Assembly: GCA_038659295.1 (NCBI GenBank)
Contig: JASNGC010000001.1
Span: 496,001-560,000 of the forward strand
Reading direction: 5' to 3'
Source: Enterocytospora artemiae
Taxonomy: Eukaryota > Microsporidia
Length of the DNA stretch: 64,000 nt
Part shown: piece by piece, positions 42,617 through 52,350 of the stretch
How the letters are laid out: each line of letters begins with the position of its first letter
How positions within the stretch are numbered: the first letter of the stretch is position 1
Notes under the pieces: model-generated
Seen by the model: only the letters and a program-made list of their open reading frames with translations
Databases searched by the model: none
What the model was told of the DNA's origin: nothing
Program-made: the position numbers and the translations under genes

Positions 42617-43537
42617 ATGATCTCTCTTATCTTAACTTTTTTGGAACTGGGAAGTATCTATGCTGATGGAGGATACACGGCAAGCCAGTACGATGTCGTC
42701 GCCAAGGACATCCATGAACAACTTGCAAAGGTTCATGGATATTTGGAGGATCATGATACTCAGGTCAATGTTAAGAGATTTGGGGATATTTCAATCATGA
42801 CCCTGAACGGCCATGCCGATGGAGATCTGATAGAGAAAGACCAAGAAAAGGAGATTTTGAAGCTACTGGACACCGAGCATCCTGCAATTTTGGCACTGCA
42901 AGCAGTCACCATGGACATGCTAAACAACATCGAGGCTTCGCTGAAGTCACATTATAGAATTGTAAATTCAAAGTTCATAAATGTCGACATCAAGTCCAAG
43001 AAGCAGGAACGCAAGCCCTTTATCTTCGATACTACCGTGCTGGACTTCATTCAGGAGGCCAGCTTTACACCTGATCAAAAGCCATTGGCAACATATGCAA
43101 CATGGGGCATCTTCCGCCATAAAAGGACCAATAATCTCTTTAGTGTGGTAAACATTGATTTGTTTTCGGACGATGAGGAGACGATTGACGTCCAGATGTT
43201 TACTATTCTCAAGCACATTGAAACAACACCCTACAAGGAACTTCCTGTTATTTTTGCCGGGACCATTAACAAAACCTCGAAGGACCTGGCGAAGCTGATT
43301 GAAACTACTGTAAAGAATACACTTTTGGAGGATAAGAACAACAAGAACCTGTCCAAAACCACTTTCCATGATCACGGAAGACTGGATGATAATGTCGAAA
43401 GAGACTTCATAGCTGTCAAATCAAAGTCGGACACCGTTACGGTCAACTACAGTAGAATCCTATCTGAGTATTCCATTAAGAGTTTTGAACACTATCCAGT
43501 CCTGTCTATCCTAACATTTAAACAACCCCAAAAATAA
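42617..43537 (+). CDS. Secreted protein with a degenerate endonuclease/phosphatase (EEP) fold
   Basis: A 306-residue protein with a signal peptide (MISLILTFLELGSIYADG). The fold resembles DNase I-like endonuclease/exonuclease/phosphatase enzymes: 'ISIMTLNGH', 'PAILALQAV', a core strand 'FSVVNIDLF', 'ELPVIFAGTIN' and a final 'SFEHYPVLSILTF'. In active enzymes these positions carry LQE, GDFN and SDHxP; here Glu is missing (LQAV), GDFN is replaced by AGTIN and SDH by FEH. So it is probably non-catalytic or altered. Secretion suggests a host-facing role. The frame is open to a TTG at 42512, but this ATG gives a proper signal peptide. Confidence 0.72.
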   Translation: MISLILTFLELGSIYADGGYTASQYDVVAKDIHEQLAKVHGYLEDHDTQVNVKRFGDISIMTLNGHADGDLIEKDQEKEILKLLDTEHPAILALQAVTMDMLNNIEASLKSHYRIVNSKFINVDIKSKKQERKPFIFDTTVLDFIQEASFTPDQKPLATYATWGIFRHKRTNNLFSVVNIDLFSDDEETIDVQMFTILKHIETTPYKELPVIFAGTINKTSKDLAKLIETTVKNTLLEDKNNKNLSKTTFHDHGRLDDNVERDFIAVKSKSDTVTVNYSRILSEYSIKSFEHYPVLSILTFKQPQK

Positions 43538-43683
43538 ATCATTAATTACAAATTAAAATCGGTCGAAACCTTATGTGATTCGTTGGTATCTGTTTAAAAA
43601 TGCACAGAGTATTCCCTAGTCCGTTGAGTTTTCTTGTTCTCTCGATCGTCCTTTTTACAAAATTTTGAAAATATTTTGTGCCC

Positions 43684-44046
43684 ATGTATCAAGGACAATG
43701 TATTTTTAGTGGTCTCATGATTCCAAGAGGATCTGGATTGCACAGGGTGACTAATGATGGTAAAGTGTCGTTGACAAAGGGGAGAAGGGAAAGAAATTTT
43801 ATTGATTCTAAGGTATCTGCAAGAAGTGTGAAATGGACAGAGTCCTCTAGGGCTTTTTACAAAAAGAGTCACAAGGCTGCAAAGGAAGACGAAGAGATTT
43901 ATACAATCACCAAACAAGTTAGAGGGTTTAATCTTATACCAAGGAGTATCATTCAAGCACAGAGCGCCAAGAACACAAACCAAAGCAAATCCAATGCTTC
44001 TATAAAGAATGAGAAGGTTATGAAGAATTCCAACTTTAGAAAATAA
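43684..44046 (+). CDS. RPL24: 60S ribosomal protein eL24
   Basis: A 120-residue eL24. 'CIFSGLMIPRGSGLHRVTNDGKV' is the family's zinc-finger-like start, although the second cysteine pair is not obvious, and 'SARSVKWTESSRAFYKKSHK' the following basic part. The C-terminal tail is short and basic. The ATG directly follows GTGCCC. AATAAA overlaps the stop. The gene is intron-free in this frame although ribosomal protein genes are the usual place for the few microsporidian introns. Confidence 0.88.
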   Translation: MYQGQCIFSGLMIPRGSGLHRVTNDGKVSLTKGRRERNFIDSKVSARSVKWTESSRAFYKKSHKAAKEDEEIYTITKQVRGFNLIPRSIIQAQSAKNTNQSKSNASIKNEKVMKNSNFRK

Positions 44047-44469
44047 ATTTGATTTACCTCCAACACCCAATGGCAAGCAGTTATTTTGACTCAATATCCT
44101 TAAAAATGTTGTTTAAGATCTGTGTATGAATCAGCCATCTGTGAAAGTCTGTAGGGACAATAGTAACAGAACCGGAATGGGTTTAAAAATCAATGCCAAG
44201 TGATGTTTGTTGAAAAACAGTTCAATATTTAATCATCTTACCTGTATATTGAGAATAAATACTCCTTACCTCTTGGTCTAGCAAAATATATTCTGTATCT
44301 CTTTGATTAGTGGCAATTTCAAATATTTATCAACGGAATCATGTTTTAACGCTCGATGGACGAAACAATCAATCTTAACATCGGGTTCGTACATAAATCC
44401 AAGAATTGATACTATGCTTTGTATATGTGTGTGCATCATATCAATTCTTCTATCAACTATCCCTTAATC
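44047..44469. other. Intergenic region, 423 bases
   Basis: A spacer between two convergent genes. AT-rich; no gene, tRNA or repeat recognised. Confidence 0.4.
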
Positions 44470-45213
44470 TTAAAATCGCTGAAGCTCATTATCACAAACA
44501 TTAATCTCCTCATTTTTAATTGATGCCATTACATCATCCTGTGCCGCATCAAGCATGTGGGACTGCAGATGTGGCAGTAGGGCTTCTTCGATTCCCATAG
44601 TGACTAGATATGCATTCCAACCCCAGCTTTTTGCACGCTCGATGTTTGCACATGAATCATCAAAAAAATGCACCTTTGAGGGATCTTCAATTCCCAACAC
44701 CTCAGTAATAAATCGATAAGCCTTCTTGTATGGCTTCGAAATAAATTCGGTGTCAACTACATCTGCACAAATCAGATATTCAAAACAATCTAAGATATCC
44801 AGCCGACTCAAGATAGAAAGGACCCTATTTTTGGTTCCGTTCGAAAAACAGACCTTTCTCTTTGCAAGCTTTGTCAGCATTGTCTTTAGTCTCGGATTTG
44901 GCTTTACAAATTTTGTGATTTCATCAAACTGCAGATCAACTGTCTTATCAAAGTGGCTTGGATGGCAATTTGCAAATTTATAGAATATCTCTCCCCATGA
45001 ATAATACCTCTTCTGGATGTCTTGCCACTCCTTCTTGCTAAGTCCGCTCAATTTGTTAAATATCTCCCCGACTTTCCTCTTCTCAAATTCATTCATTTCA
45101 GGGCTGTTGTACAAACAGTAGTCTACATCGAAAACAAACAATTCCTCATTTCTTACCGGAACCTCTGCTCTACAGCTTTTGTTTCTCTCTGACATTTCAA
45201 TGATTTGGATCAT
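44470..45213 (-). CDS. HAD-family nucleotidase, Sdt1/Phm8-like, copy 2
   Basis: A 247-residue HAD hydrolase. Motif I VFDVDYCLYNSPEM, motif II VCFSNGTKNR, motif III FISKPYKKAY, motif IV VHFFDDSCANIER, so all four catalytic elements are intact. It is closely related to copy 3, which is next to it in tandem, and to copy 1 at 36.9 kb. It would act on pyrimidine or other nucleoside monophosphates. The ATG at 45213 follows ATACCCCTTA. Its tail (residues 215-247) carries extra acidic sequence. Confidence 0.9.
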   Translation of the reverse strand: MIQIIEMSERNKSCRAEVPVRNEELFVFDVDYCLYNSPEMNEFEKRKVGEIFNKLSGLSKKEWQDIQKRYYSWGEIFYKFANCHPSHFDKTVDLQFDEITKFVKPNPRLKTMLTKLAKRKVCFSNGTKNRVLSILSRLDILDCFEYLICADVVDTEFISKPYKKAYRFITEVLGIEDPSKVHFFDDSCANIERAKSWGWNAYLVTMGIEEALLPHLQSHMLDAAQDDVMASIKNEEINVCDNELQRF

Positions 45214-45389
45214 TAAGGGGTATAAAACAGAATTTTCATTTCACTGAAGTGTCTCAAAGCACCAATTGCAATATTAGTGTATCTATCAGCAAGCCATTAT
45301 CACTGTTGTATGAAACAAAAACATCATGCAATTACTCCCAGCTTCAACTTACTGGTCTCATGCAAAGTATCCTAATTTGTTTAAACTTA

Positions 45390-46169
45390 TTATTTATTTA
45401 TACTATTGCATCCATTTATATTCTTTAGCACATCTGTCAGCACCTCAACTATGTTGTCCTTTACTTCATAGCCATTCCACCCTCGAAGTCTCGCTGCATT
45501 AATATTCTTCAGGGAATCATCCATAAAGTGAATTTTTTTTCTATCTTCTATTCCCATATAGGCCTCAACAAAGTCAAAGGCATTAGACTTGGGCTTCACT
45601 ATGAAGTCTGTTTCCACAGTATCGGGACAAAAGACAACCTCAAAAAATGTATCCAGTTTTAAGTGTGTTAATATACGCTCTACCCTGGGCTTTGTGGCAT
45701 TTGTAAAACACACCATTCGATATGTTTGATTTCCTGATGGGTCTGGTTGCAACTCCCCCAGTCCATTAGCCTCGACCAACGACTGCTCGGATGTGTGGAA
45801 CCTATTAGACTGATCAGTAGATCCTTGAATAGATTTCAACAAATTTATTAATTTTTCATCAGGCTGACAGTATTTCTCAATATCAACAGTGTCCACCGTC
45901 TGGCTGAACTGTGATGGATGAAGATCACAGACACGGTAAAACATTTCAAGCCATGGGGAATACAGGCTGTTGGCCAGGGTCCAATGACTGTCGTCCTTGC
46001 CTGTTATATTCAAAAAATGATTCTTGCATTTATCGTCCTCCTCAACTTCCAGCTCTTTACTGCTAAACAAACAAAAATCCATGTCAAAAACAAGAAGTGG
46101 AAAATCTCCTATTGGATTGGGTGACCTCAGATTAGAAGTCCGAATTGACATTTCCACAAAATTTATCAT
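45390..46169 (-). CDS. HAD-family nucleotidase, Sdt1/Phm8-like, copy 3
   Basis: A 259-residue HAD hydrolase, tandem to copy 2 with 176 bases between them. Motif I LVFDMDFCLFSSKEL, motif II VCFTNATKPR, motif III FIVKPKSNAF, motif IV IHFMDDSLKNINA; the catalytic aspartates, Thr and Lys are present. A 30-residue insertion (about 122-150, beginning STDQSNRF) between the cap and motif II is specific to this copy. The ATG at 46169 follows CCCCCCCTTTT. AATAAA overlaps the stop region (AATAAATAA). Confidence 0.9.
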   Translation of the reverse strand: MINFVEMSIRTSNLRSPNPIGDFPLLVFDMDFCLFSSKELEVEEDDKCKNHFLNITGKDDSHWTLANSLYSPWLEMFYRVCDLHPSQFSQTVDTVDIEKYCQPDEKLINLLKSIQGSTDQSNRFHTSEQSLVEANGLGELQPDPSGNQTYRMVCFTNATKPRVERILTHLKLDTFFEVVFCPDTVETDFIVKPKSNAFDFVEAYMGIEDRKKIHFMDDSLKNINAARLRGWNGYEVKDNIVEVLTDVLKNINGCNSINK

Positions 46170-46363
46170 AAAAGGGGGGGCTAACAAAAAAATATTTTAT
46201 TTAAGTAAAACTAGAGATCAGAAGTCATACTGCTATCATGCGTCCTGGAGCCTCCTTCAATACCTATTATGTAGCTGGAAGAAGTAAACCTATGGATCGG
46301 CTCATGATCTTTTACTGGACATGTCTATTGTGGCCAGAAACTAAATTCTAATCCATTGAGCTT

Positions 46364-48448
46364 TTATTTATTTCCTGGTTTGTAGATCCTGTAGTCTGCT
46401 AAGACATATTCTTCAAACTCAACTCTTTTTCGTTGGAAAAGACACTCAAAAACCCATTCTCCTGCCACAAGAATCGAACTGGTCTTCTTGGCCATTTCTT
46501 CATCATTTATTACAATAACACCATCACCATGTGCAGCATTCAAATCCACACCATGCATAACCTTACCACCCAGAAAAACGATTAACTCCTCATACCTGAC
46601 ATCACATGTAATGAACACCATACTTTTAAGCGGAGAATATTTCAATAGCCTTTTCATGTCTGCCTTACCAGTCATCGAAATGATATCCGGCGTATCAATA
46701 TCCTTACTTGAAGGCTTATTTTTATCCAAGGGACCAATGTTAGCATTTGGCATGCTACTGCCCAGATTATTGGATCGTTCATCTGTATTTTTAGCTGTTC
46801 GTAGATTTTTATACAGTCTTTTTCTGCTAAAATACTCCTTGTGAGTTCTTTTCAATAATTTATAAATTTTCTTCAACTCGGAATCCTTTTGATAGTTTTT
46901 CAGAACTCTTACCGGGCTCTGGCCAGTGATATGTCCCGTGTTATCCGAAGCAGTTTCCTTATGCAAGCCAAAAGTGGGTAAGTCACCGGGGACTGCAATT
47001 TTATCCGCAAAAACAATTTGATTTCCTGCTGTATCTCGACCATTATTTTTGTGGTCCCATCTGGTTGTCTGGGTTGGTGAAGTGGACTGGTCGAGAATGT
47101 TCCCGAAACACTTGGTACTATCATGGGCTTGTGCATACCCATTGTCTATAGCACTATCTTCTATAAGGTTATTGTCCGAAATATCCAAATTAAGACTTTT
47201 CTTGACCATTTCCTTGTATTTATCCCACTCCAGTCCCAAAAGAGATGTTGTAGATTCATTCTGTAACTTCAAAATATTCTGATCCAAAAAGTTTTTCTCC
47301 GCCTTTTCATCCAATTGATTGTCACATCCTATATCATCTACTGGTTCACCACTATCTTTGGTGTTGCATAAAGTTGTACACATACTGTTGGATCTCAAGA
47401 ATAATCTCGGGTCATTTATATCTCCTTCATCGTAATAAACAAATGGCCGTACTGGAATAACGTTCGGAATAAAATCCCATACATCAATCCTATCATCCAG
47501 AATTATCACGTTTTTGCTTATAGACGTTATCCTCCCCAGAGATTTTTTGAACACTTGAATATTTTGAAAAATATTCTCTGTTCTTGTCAAAATCCGATCT
47601 CCAAACAACTCGCCTGTAGGATCGATATTCCTGCAGATTGCATCGGCATATGGACGAGTGCCCATAGTATATACATGCAATTCAAAAAGACGTGAAACCC
47701 TGGCAAGAAACTGTCCTAACGATGGCCTATATTTGACTAAGAAGCGAGAGTTATCCAAGACAAACGAAAAATCGTATTTATACTTGTCCACATTCAAATC
47801 TGGAGTCCCCCATATGCCTGTCGTATCCGTAGAAACATCGATTCCAAACTTAATCTGTTTGTTTTCCACAACCGTGGTATGGAGGATTGTTTGATCAAGA
47901 TCAAGAATTAAAACGCATTTTTTCTGTCGGGACAGGAGCCTATATTCTCGCTTGTGACGATGATGGGCTGCATCTACTGTCTGTAGGATACTCGTGGTGG
48001 AATGAATGGCCGATTGTAAGTTAGGCAAAAATCCAACATCTAAACCACAATCTGCACACAAGGAACCAACCCTTGTACTGTGCTCACAACCCGGAATCTT
48101 AGACAGAGAATTATCCGATAGAGGGTATGCTGAAAGTAGTTCGTTCTCAAAATCATCAAAATCAGATTCCGTACCAGAGATGTCACAATTGATATGGTTA
48201 TTCATTTGGGGAAAAGTATCTAACTTGGTTTGAGTGGGATGTAAATCTAACGGGTTGCTGCTGGGGAAGATATTTTCGGAAGCTGTTGGTCCATTGATGC
48301 TTGATACTTTATCGCCCGTGTTTATGCCAGAGTCCACAAGCAAACCGTCTACTCTGGGATTTGTAATACAATACTGCAAAATGTGGGGTTTGTCGGATGC
48401 TTTCAATTTTTTGGAATTTTCGGAAAATGGATTCGACTGATCCGTCAT
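46364..48448 (-). CDS. FCP1: FCP1 RNA polymerase II CTD phosphatase
   Basis: A 694-residue protein. A zinc-like pair (CEHSTRVGSLCADCG) sits before the catalytic domain, as in FCP1. Catalytic motif LILDLDQTILHT lies near residue 183. The second aspartate motif, 'VIILDDRIDVWDF', is complete, and 'RPFVYYDEGD' follows. A long low-complexity segment (Asp/Asn/Ser, about 370-560) leads to a C-terminal BRCT domain (about 600-690: SMVFITCDVRYEELIVFLGGK...VAGEWVFECLFQ in outline). FCP1 dephosphorylates the Pol II tail and recycles polymerase. The ATG follows ACTTCCTTCC. Confidence 0.95.
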   Translation of the reverse strand: MTDQSNPFSENSKKLKASDKPHILQYCITNPRVDGLLVDSGINTGDKVSSINGPTASENIFPSSNPLDLHPTQTKLDTFPQMNNHINCDISGTESDFDDFENELLSAYPLSDNSLSKIPGCEHSTRVGSLCADCGLDVGFLPNLQSAIHSTTSILQTVDAAHHRHKREYRLLSRQKKCVLILDLDQTILHTTVVENKQIKFGIDVSTDTTGIWGTPDLNVDKYKYDFSFVLDNSRFLVKYRPSLGQFLARVSRLFELHVYTMGTRPYADAICRNIDPTGELFGDRILTRTENIFQNIQVFKKSLGRITSISKNVIILDDRIDVWDFIPNVIPVRPFVYYDEGDINDPRLFLRSNSMCTTLCNTKDSGEPVDDIGCDNQLDEKAEKNFLDQNILKLQNESTTSLLGLEWDKYKEMVKKSLNLDISDNNLIEDSAIDNGYAQAHDSTKCFGNILDQSTSPTQTTRWDHKNNGRDTAGNQIVFADKIAVPGDLPTFGLHKETASDNTGHITGQSPVRVLKNYQKDSELKKIYKLLKRTHKEYFSRKRLYKNLRTAKNTDERSNNLGSSMPNANIGPLDKNKPSSKDIDTPDIISMTGKADMKRLLKYSPLKSMVFITCDVRYEELIVFLGGKVMHGVDLNAAHGDGVIVINDEEMAKKTSSILVAGEWVFECLFQRKRVEFEEYVLADYRIYKPGNK

Positions 48449-48716
48449 GGAAGGAAGTAAAAAGAATTGAAAAATATGAATTAAGAGTCGAAAAATATTA
48501 AAAGAGCAACCAAGTGCAAATAGAGCGGATAATCAGACATACAATTTCTCACACACCAAATATTACAACTGGTACAGAAAAAGATATTTTATTTATTTTG
48601 TGATTTCAATATTTCTAATCAACAGAGAAGTTTTAACCACAGTTACTTGCATCCCCAAGGTTTCGAACATCAACTACAGACCATCAATATAGTATATTTG
48701 TTGCAATACTGTGCTT

Positions 48717-51700
48717 CTATGTACTGTACTCTATCTCATCCCCAACAACCTCTATAATTCCCTTATCTTCAACTGTTTTGATGATTTCATCAATATTTGC
48801 CAGATCGATCTCAAATTTTGATATCTTTTTGATTTCGTTTTTTAGTTCTGCCATTCTCATTCTTTTGGCCTGCTTCATTGTCGCAGCAATCTTTGCTTGC
48901 AAATAAGAATTTATACAAATATCCTGGTACTTAGAAACTGCATATTCCACAGAGCTAATATCCACAAACTCAAAACCTGTGTGTACTCCATCTTCTGAGT
49001 TGCTTATATCGTTATACAAACTCCCCTGCCTATCTCCACTTACTATTTCATATATGCCACCTTTTTGGACAATTATATTTTCTTTTACCATTCGATCAAC
49101 GTTCTTCTCAACTTTTGATTCTTCTATAGAAATTATTTCACCTAGATATCCCAGAAAATTTCCCGCGTATGAGCATTTTCTACCGGAAATGTGCTTTTCA
49201 TATCCACTGTCAACATGTTTTTTTTGGCTATTCAAACCATACTTCTCTATTTGCTTCTCCTTTATCACTTCTAATATGCAGTATTGATATATATTCATCT
49301 TATAGCCCCTTCCATTTACACTCACAAATATTTTTGTAAATTGATGGGCCCATTTTATCCTTTTATTACTGCTCGTATACCTGCATTTTACAGATGGGTT
49401 GCCATCGTAAACTACTCTGGTAGAACTTGGTACCTGCGATAGTATGCAGTTCCATAGTTGGTTTGGAATTAATATCTGGGGATTTTCAGGAACAATTGAC
49501 CAGAATGCTTCATTTAATATCTTGATCGAAGGAGACTGTGTAGAGCTGTGAAGGATAGAATACTTCTCCAGATTGGGAATTGGTGTTGCAGATATGACAT
49601 CGTTGGAGATTCTTCTGTCCAATGGTGCAACAAGCGTCATTGAATTCTTCCCTCCTACAAATCTCATGGGAGATAAATTATTCTGTGCTGCTGTACTGAT
49701 AGAATCAGCTCTGCCATAATACTTGTCGGAATGTGTTATATTCTGTATTCTTGTCATCATATCCGAACTACTCAAAATATCAGTCATCATATTCTCTAGT
49801 TCCTGATATTTGAGGCTCTTTCCACATATTTTCCTCAGCTCTGCAACAATGCTCTCTTCTTTCTTAATGCAACTGCTTCCATTTAGTACCCTGTTTGCAA
49901 AATAATCCTTATATAGATTTATAAACTCATCTAAATCGCTCACTAAGTGTATCATGGTTATAAACACATTGTATGTGCTAGTGTAGTTGGTTTTCTCGAT
50001 GCTTTTGGCATACTTATTGATCGTGGGGTCAATATTCTTTTGATCAGGTAAGTCATGGCAGATTAATTGAATCTTGTTGCTGTCACTTCCTCCGAATTGT
50101 TTATTCTCTAGAAAAGGTCTATGTGAAATAATACTTCTCTCCACTATTTTGTTACTATACTCACATAAGCGAGTTAGAAAACACGGTTTTGCCCTGCGTA
50201 ACTCTGCCCTGAATGCCTCATCAAGAATATTTTTAAGAATCATGTTTGTATTTGCAGCCTGTTTCGGTTTTGTACCTGCTTTATTTTCGCAGATTCCTTC
50301 CTCACAGTTCATAGTAAACTTTAGTATACTATTGTACTTCATATACACTTCATCGATGTTTCCATTCAATTCAGAGATATTTTCATCCACAAATGCCAGA
50401 TATGCCCTTTTCACCAAATCAAACCCCCCATTCAACAAACCTAACTTGGATATAAAGAAGTGGATGATATTATTCCGTATGTTCAAGGATGTTTCAATCT
50501 CCATCGAAATATTCATGCTGATTAAGTCTTCAGACTTGTTTTTGCTGTCATCACCTATGATATATTCGCCGCATAGAGTATCGTCTTTGTTATCATATAT
50601 TTTGTCTATTTCGTCCATAAGAATACAGAAATCATCACCATATACATGTGCATCTATCCCATGACTCATGAAATGAGTACAGGAGCCCTTGCTCCCAATA
50701 TCATTGTGCCGTTTGTGATATTTTAGGCTCATCTCCTCAGATATTGCTTTAACTATCAGTTTCATCCTTCCACCTATCAATACTCTCTCTAGCACATTGA
50801 ACACTCTCTTCTTACTCTCTTTTAAAAATGTTCCAGAAAAAAGCTCCCTCTCGAAATTAACCGTGTTTCGAAATTCCATGCAAAATTTATACAAATCATC
50901 AATCCGAGAAATGTAGGAATACTTGTAAACAAACTGGCGGACTGCGGACTTCTCATAGTTTAGTCTGTAGAAAAGCAATGGGTCTGAAGGATTTGGCTGA
51001 ATGAATTTGAAAGACTCGAGTATATTTAATTTATGGGATAGCAGGTCGAAATTGAAGGAGGTTTCAGTAGGATTACACTTTGGTGTCGCAGTATGAAGCA
51101 TAGATGGTATGTTTGTGTTTCCAGCTGCAGAGTTTTGATGAGGCTTAATGTCTTCCTCTCTGGGATTGTTGATAAGGGTTTTCATAGAATTGCTACCATG
51201 CTTAATGTCACAGTTATGATCGGTGTAGTTATCATTAAATGTGCGCATATAATAGACTGATATGAAGAATATGTCACTGCTGCCCATATTATCTTCGCAG
51301 TTTATTCTTACCATTTCCTTAATCACACATTTTTCCCATAGAAGAAATCCAAAATCAATAATTCTCCTACTTTTCATGCAGTCATTTAACATCTCACTCA
51401 GCTGATCGATTGTAGTGACCAGCTTACGGTATTTAATGAATAGTTTGGAATACTCTACCAGAATAGTGGAATCAATTAGAGCTCCAGAGCACGATGTTGC
51501 CGAGCAATTGTCTACAGAATGTGGCAAGGGTTTAGTTGAGGAGACATTTGAGGTAGATGGCTTTTCCTCTAAGACATTGCCACAATTTCGTGCAATATTT
51601 CCATCTCCATAATTTATTTTATGGCTTACATCATTCATTAATGCACTTTCATTGTGTGGATTTTTTGATTCTCTACTCTTTTCCATAATGCTCTTGGTTA

Positions 51701-51911
51701 TCTCTTTACAGCGATTGTACAGGAAATCTCCTATCTTCCAGTACAATTTGGTTTCGTAGTTTGAATTGGATGTGCAGATTATAAATATGGTGTCATAAAC
51801 TATCGACCCATCGCATGTCTCCAGGGTATAGAGGCTGTAGAATTGTTTATATAATGATAGCCACAGTTTGTTAAAATCCAACTCAGATAAAGGTTGTCGG
51901 CCTAGGTTCAT
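48717..51911 (-). CDS. Divergent cullin
   Basis: A 1064-residue protein, longer than the usual 750-850, with low-complexity insertions. The cullin core is recognisable in the middle: 'LYKDYFANRVLNGS', 'EESIVAELRKICGKSLKYQELENMMTDIL'. The C-terminal winged-helix end has 'IAATMKQAKRMRMAELKNEI' and 'IDEIIKTVEDKGIIEVVGDEIEYST', where normal cullins have 'IVRIMKxRK...'. The neddylation lysine may be the Lys of TMKQAK. It probably scaffolds a RING ligase with Rbx1, but is very divergent. The frame is open to 52019; the ATG at 51911 follows AAACCCTCAGAG. Confidence 0.8.
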   Translation of the reverse strand: MNLGRQPLSELDFNKLWLSLYKQFYSLYTLETCDGSIVYDTIFIICTSNSNYETKLYWKIGDFLYNRCKEITKSIMEKSRESKNPHNESALMNDVSHKINYGDGNIARNCGNVLEEKPSTSNVSSTKPLPHSVDNCSATSCSGALIDSTILVEYSKLFIKYRKLVTTIDQLSEMLNDCMKSRRIIDFGFLLWEKCVIKEMVRINCEDNMGSSDIFFISVYYMRTFNDNYTDHNCDIKHGSNSMKTLINNPREEDIKPHQNSAAGNTNIPSMLHTATPKCNPTETSFNFDLLSHKLNILESFKFIQPNPSDPLLFYRLNYEKSAVRQFVYKYSYISRIDDLYKFCMEFRNTVNFERELFSGTFLKESKKRVFNVLERVLIGGRMKLIVKAISEEMSLKYHKRHNDIGSKGSCTHFMSHGIDAHVYGDDFCILMDEIDKIYDNKDDTLCGEYIIGDDSKNKSEDLISMNISMEIETSLNIRNNIIHFFISKLGLLNGGFDLVKRAYLAFVDENISELNGNIDEVYMKYNSILKFTMNCEEGICENKAGTKPKQAANTNMILKNILDEAFRAELRRAKPCFLTRLCEYSNKIVERSIISHRPFLENKQFGGSDSNKIQLICHDLPDQKNIDPTINKYAKSIEKTNYTSTYNVFITMIHLVSDLDEFINLYKDYFANRVLNGSSCIKKEESIVAELRKICGKSLKYQELENMMTDILSSSDMMTRIQNITHSDKYYGRADSISTAAQNNLSPMRFVGGKNSMTLVAPLDRRISNDVISATPIPNLEKYSILHSSTQSPSIKILNEAFWSIVPENPQILIPNQLWNCILSQVPSSTRVVYDGNPSVKCRYTSSNKRIKWAHQFTKIFVSVNGRGYKMNIYQYCILEVIKEKQIEKYGLNSQKKHVDSGYEKHISGRKCSYAGNFLGYLGEIISIEESKVEKNVDRMVKENIIVQKGGIYEIVSGDRQGSLYNDISNSEDGVHTGFEFVDISSVEYAVSKYQDICINSYLQAKIAATMKQAKRMRMAELKNEIKKISKFEIDLANIDEIIKTVEDKGIIEVVGDEIEYST

Positions 51912-52350
51912 CTCTGAGGGTTTGAGACTTTCAAATAATTGAAAAACAAACATGTAAATAAATAAAGACTTTTGCTCGGATATAATAATAGGTTTTAGGG
52001 GAAGAGCCTTTCCATTCAAACGTCTTTTTTATGGAAGACAGAAAGTTATACTTCGGGATGATTTTATTTTGATGATATTTGTTTGGTGGAATTTGGACTG
52101 GATTTCTCTGCTTTTATTATTAGTTTCAGTTGTTTGGTGAATTTTTGTTTACTAATGATGATTCTTAATATAAATTGTGTGTGTAAAAAGAGTTTTTTAA
52201 GGTTAGAAAAGTGTGGTTGTTAAAAACTACCTCTTGCAACAATGCATGTTCTGATTCCATCGGCTTAAAATGCTTTGATCCAATAGATAACAAATCAAAA
52301 CATCTCCCAGTCATGTGCTGATCGTCTGTATATCATCTTTATCAATAAAT
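51912..52350. other. Intergenic region, 439 bases
   Basis: A spacer between divergent genes. The cullin frame remains open to 52019 and an in-frame ATG for the next gene exists at 52315. Nothing else recognised. Confidence 0.4.

Noticed and set aside
43594..44094. Minus-strand 166-residue frame opposite eL24
   Set aside because: It overlaps the whole eL24 gene on the other strand, and has no motif or start signal.
50074..50664. Plus-strand 196-residue frame inside the cullin gene
   Set aside because: A shadow of the minus-strand cullin reading frame; hydrophobic and without any start motif.
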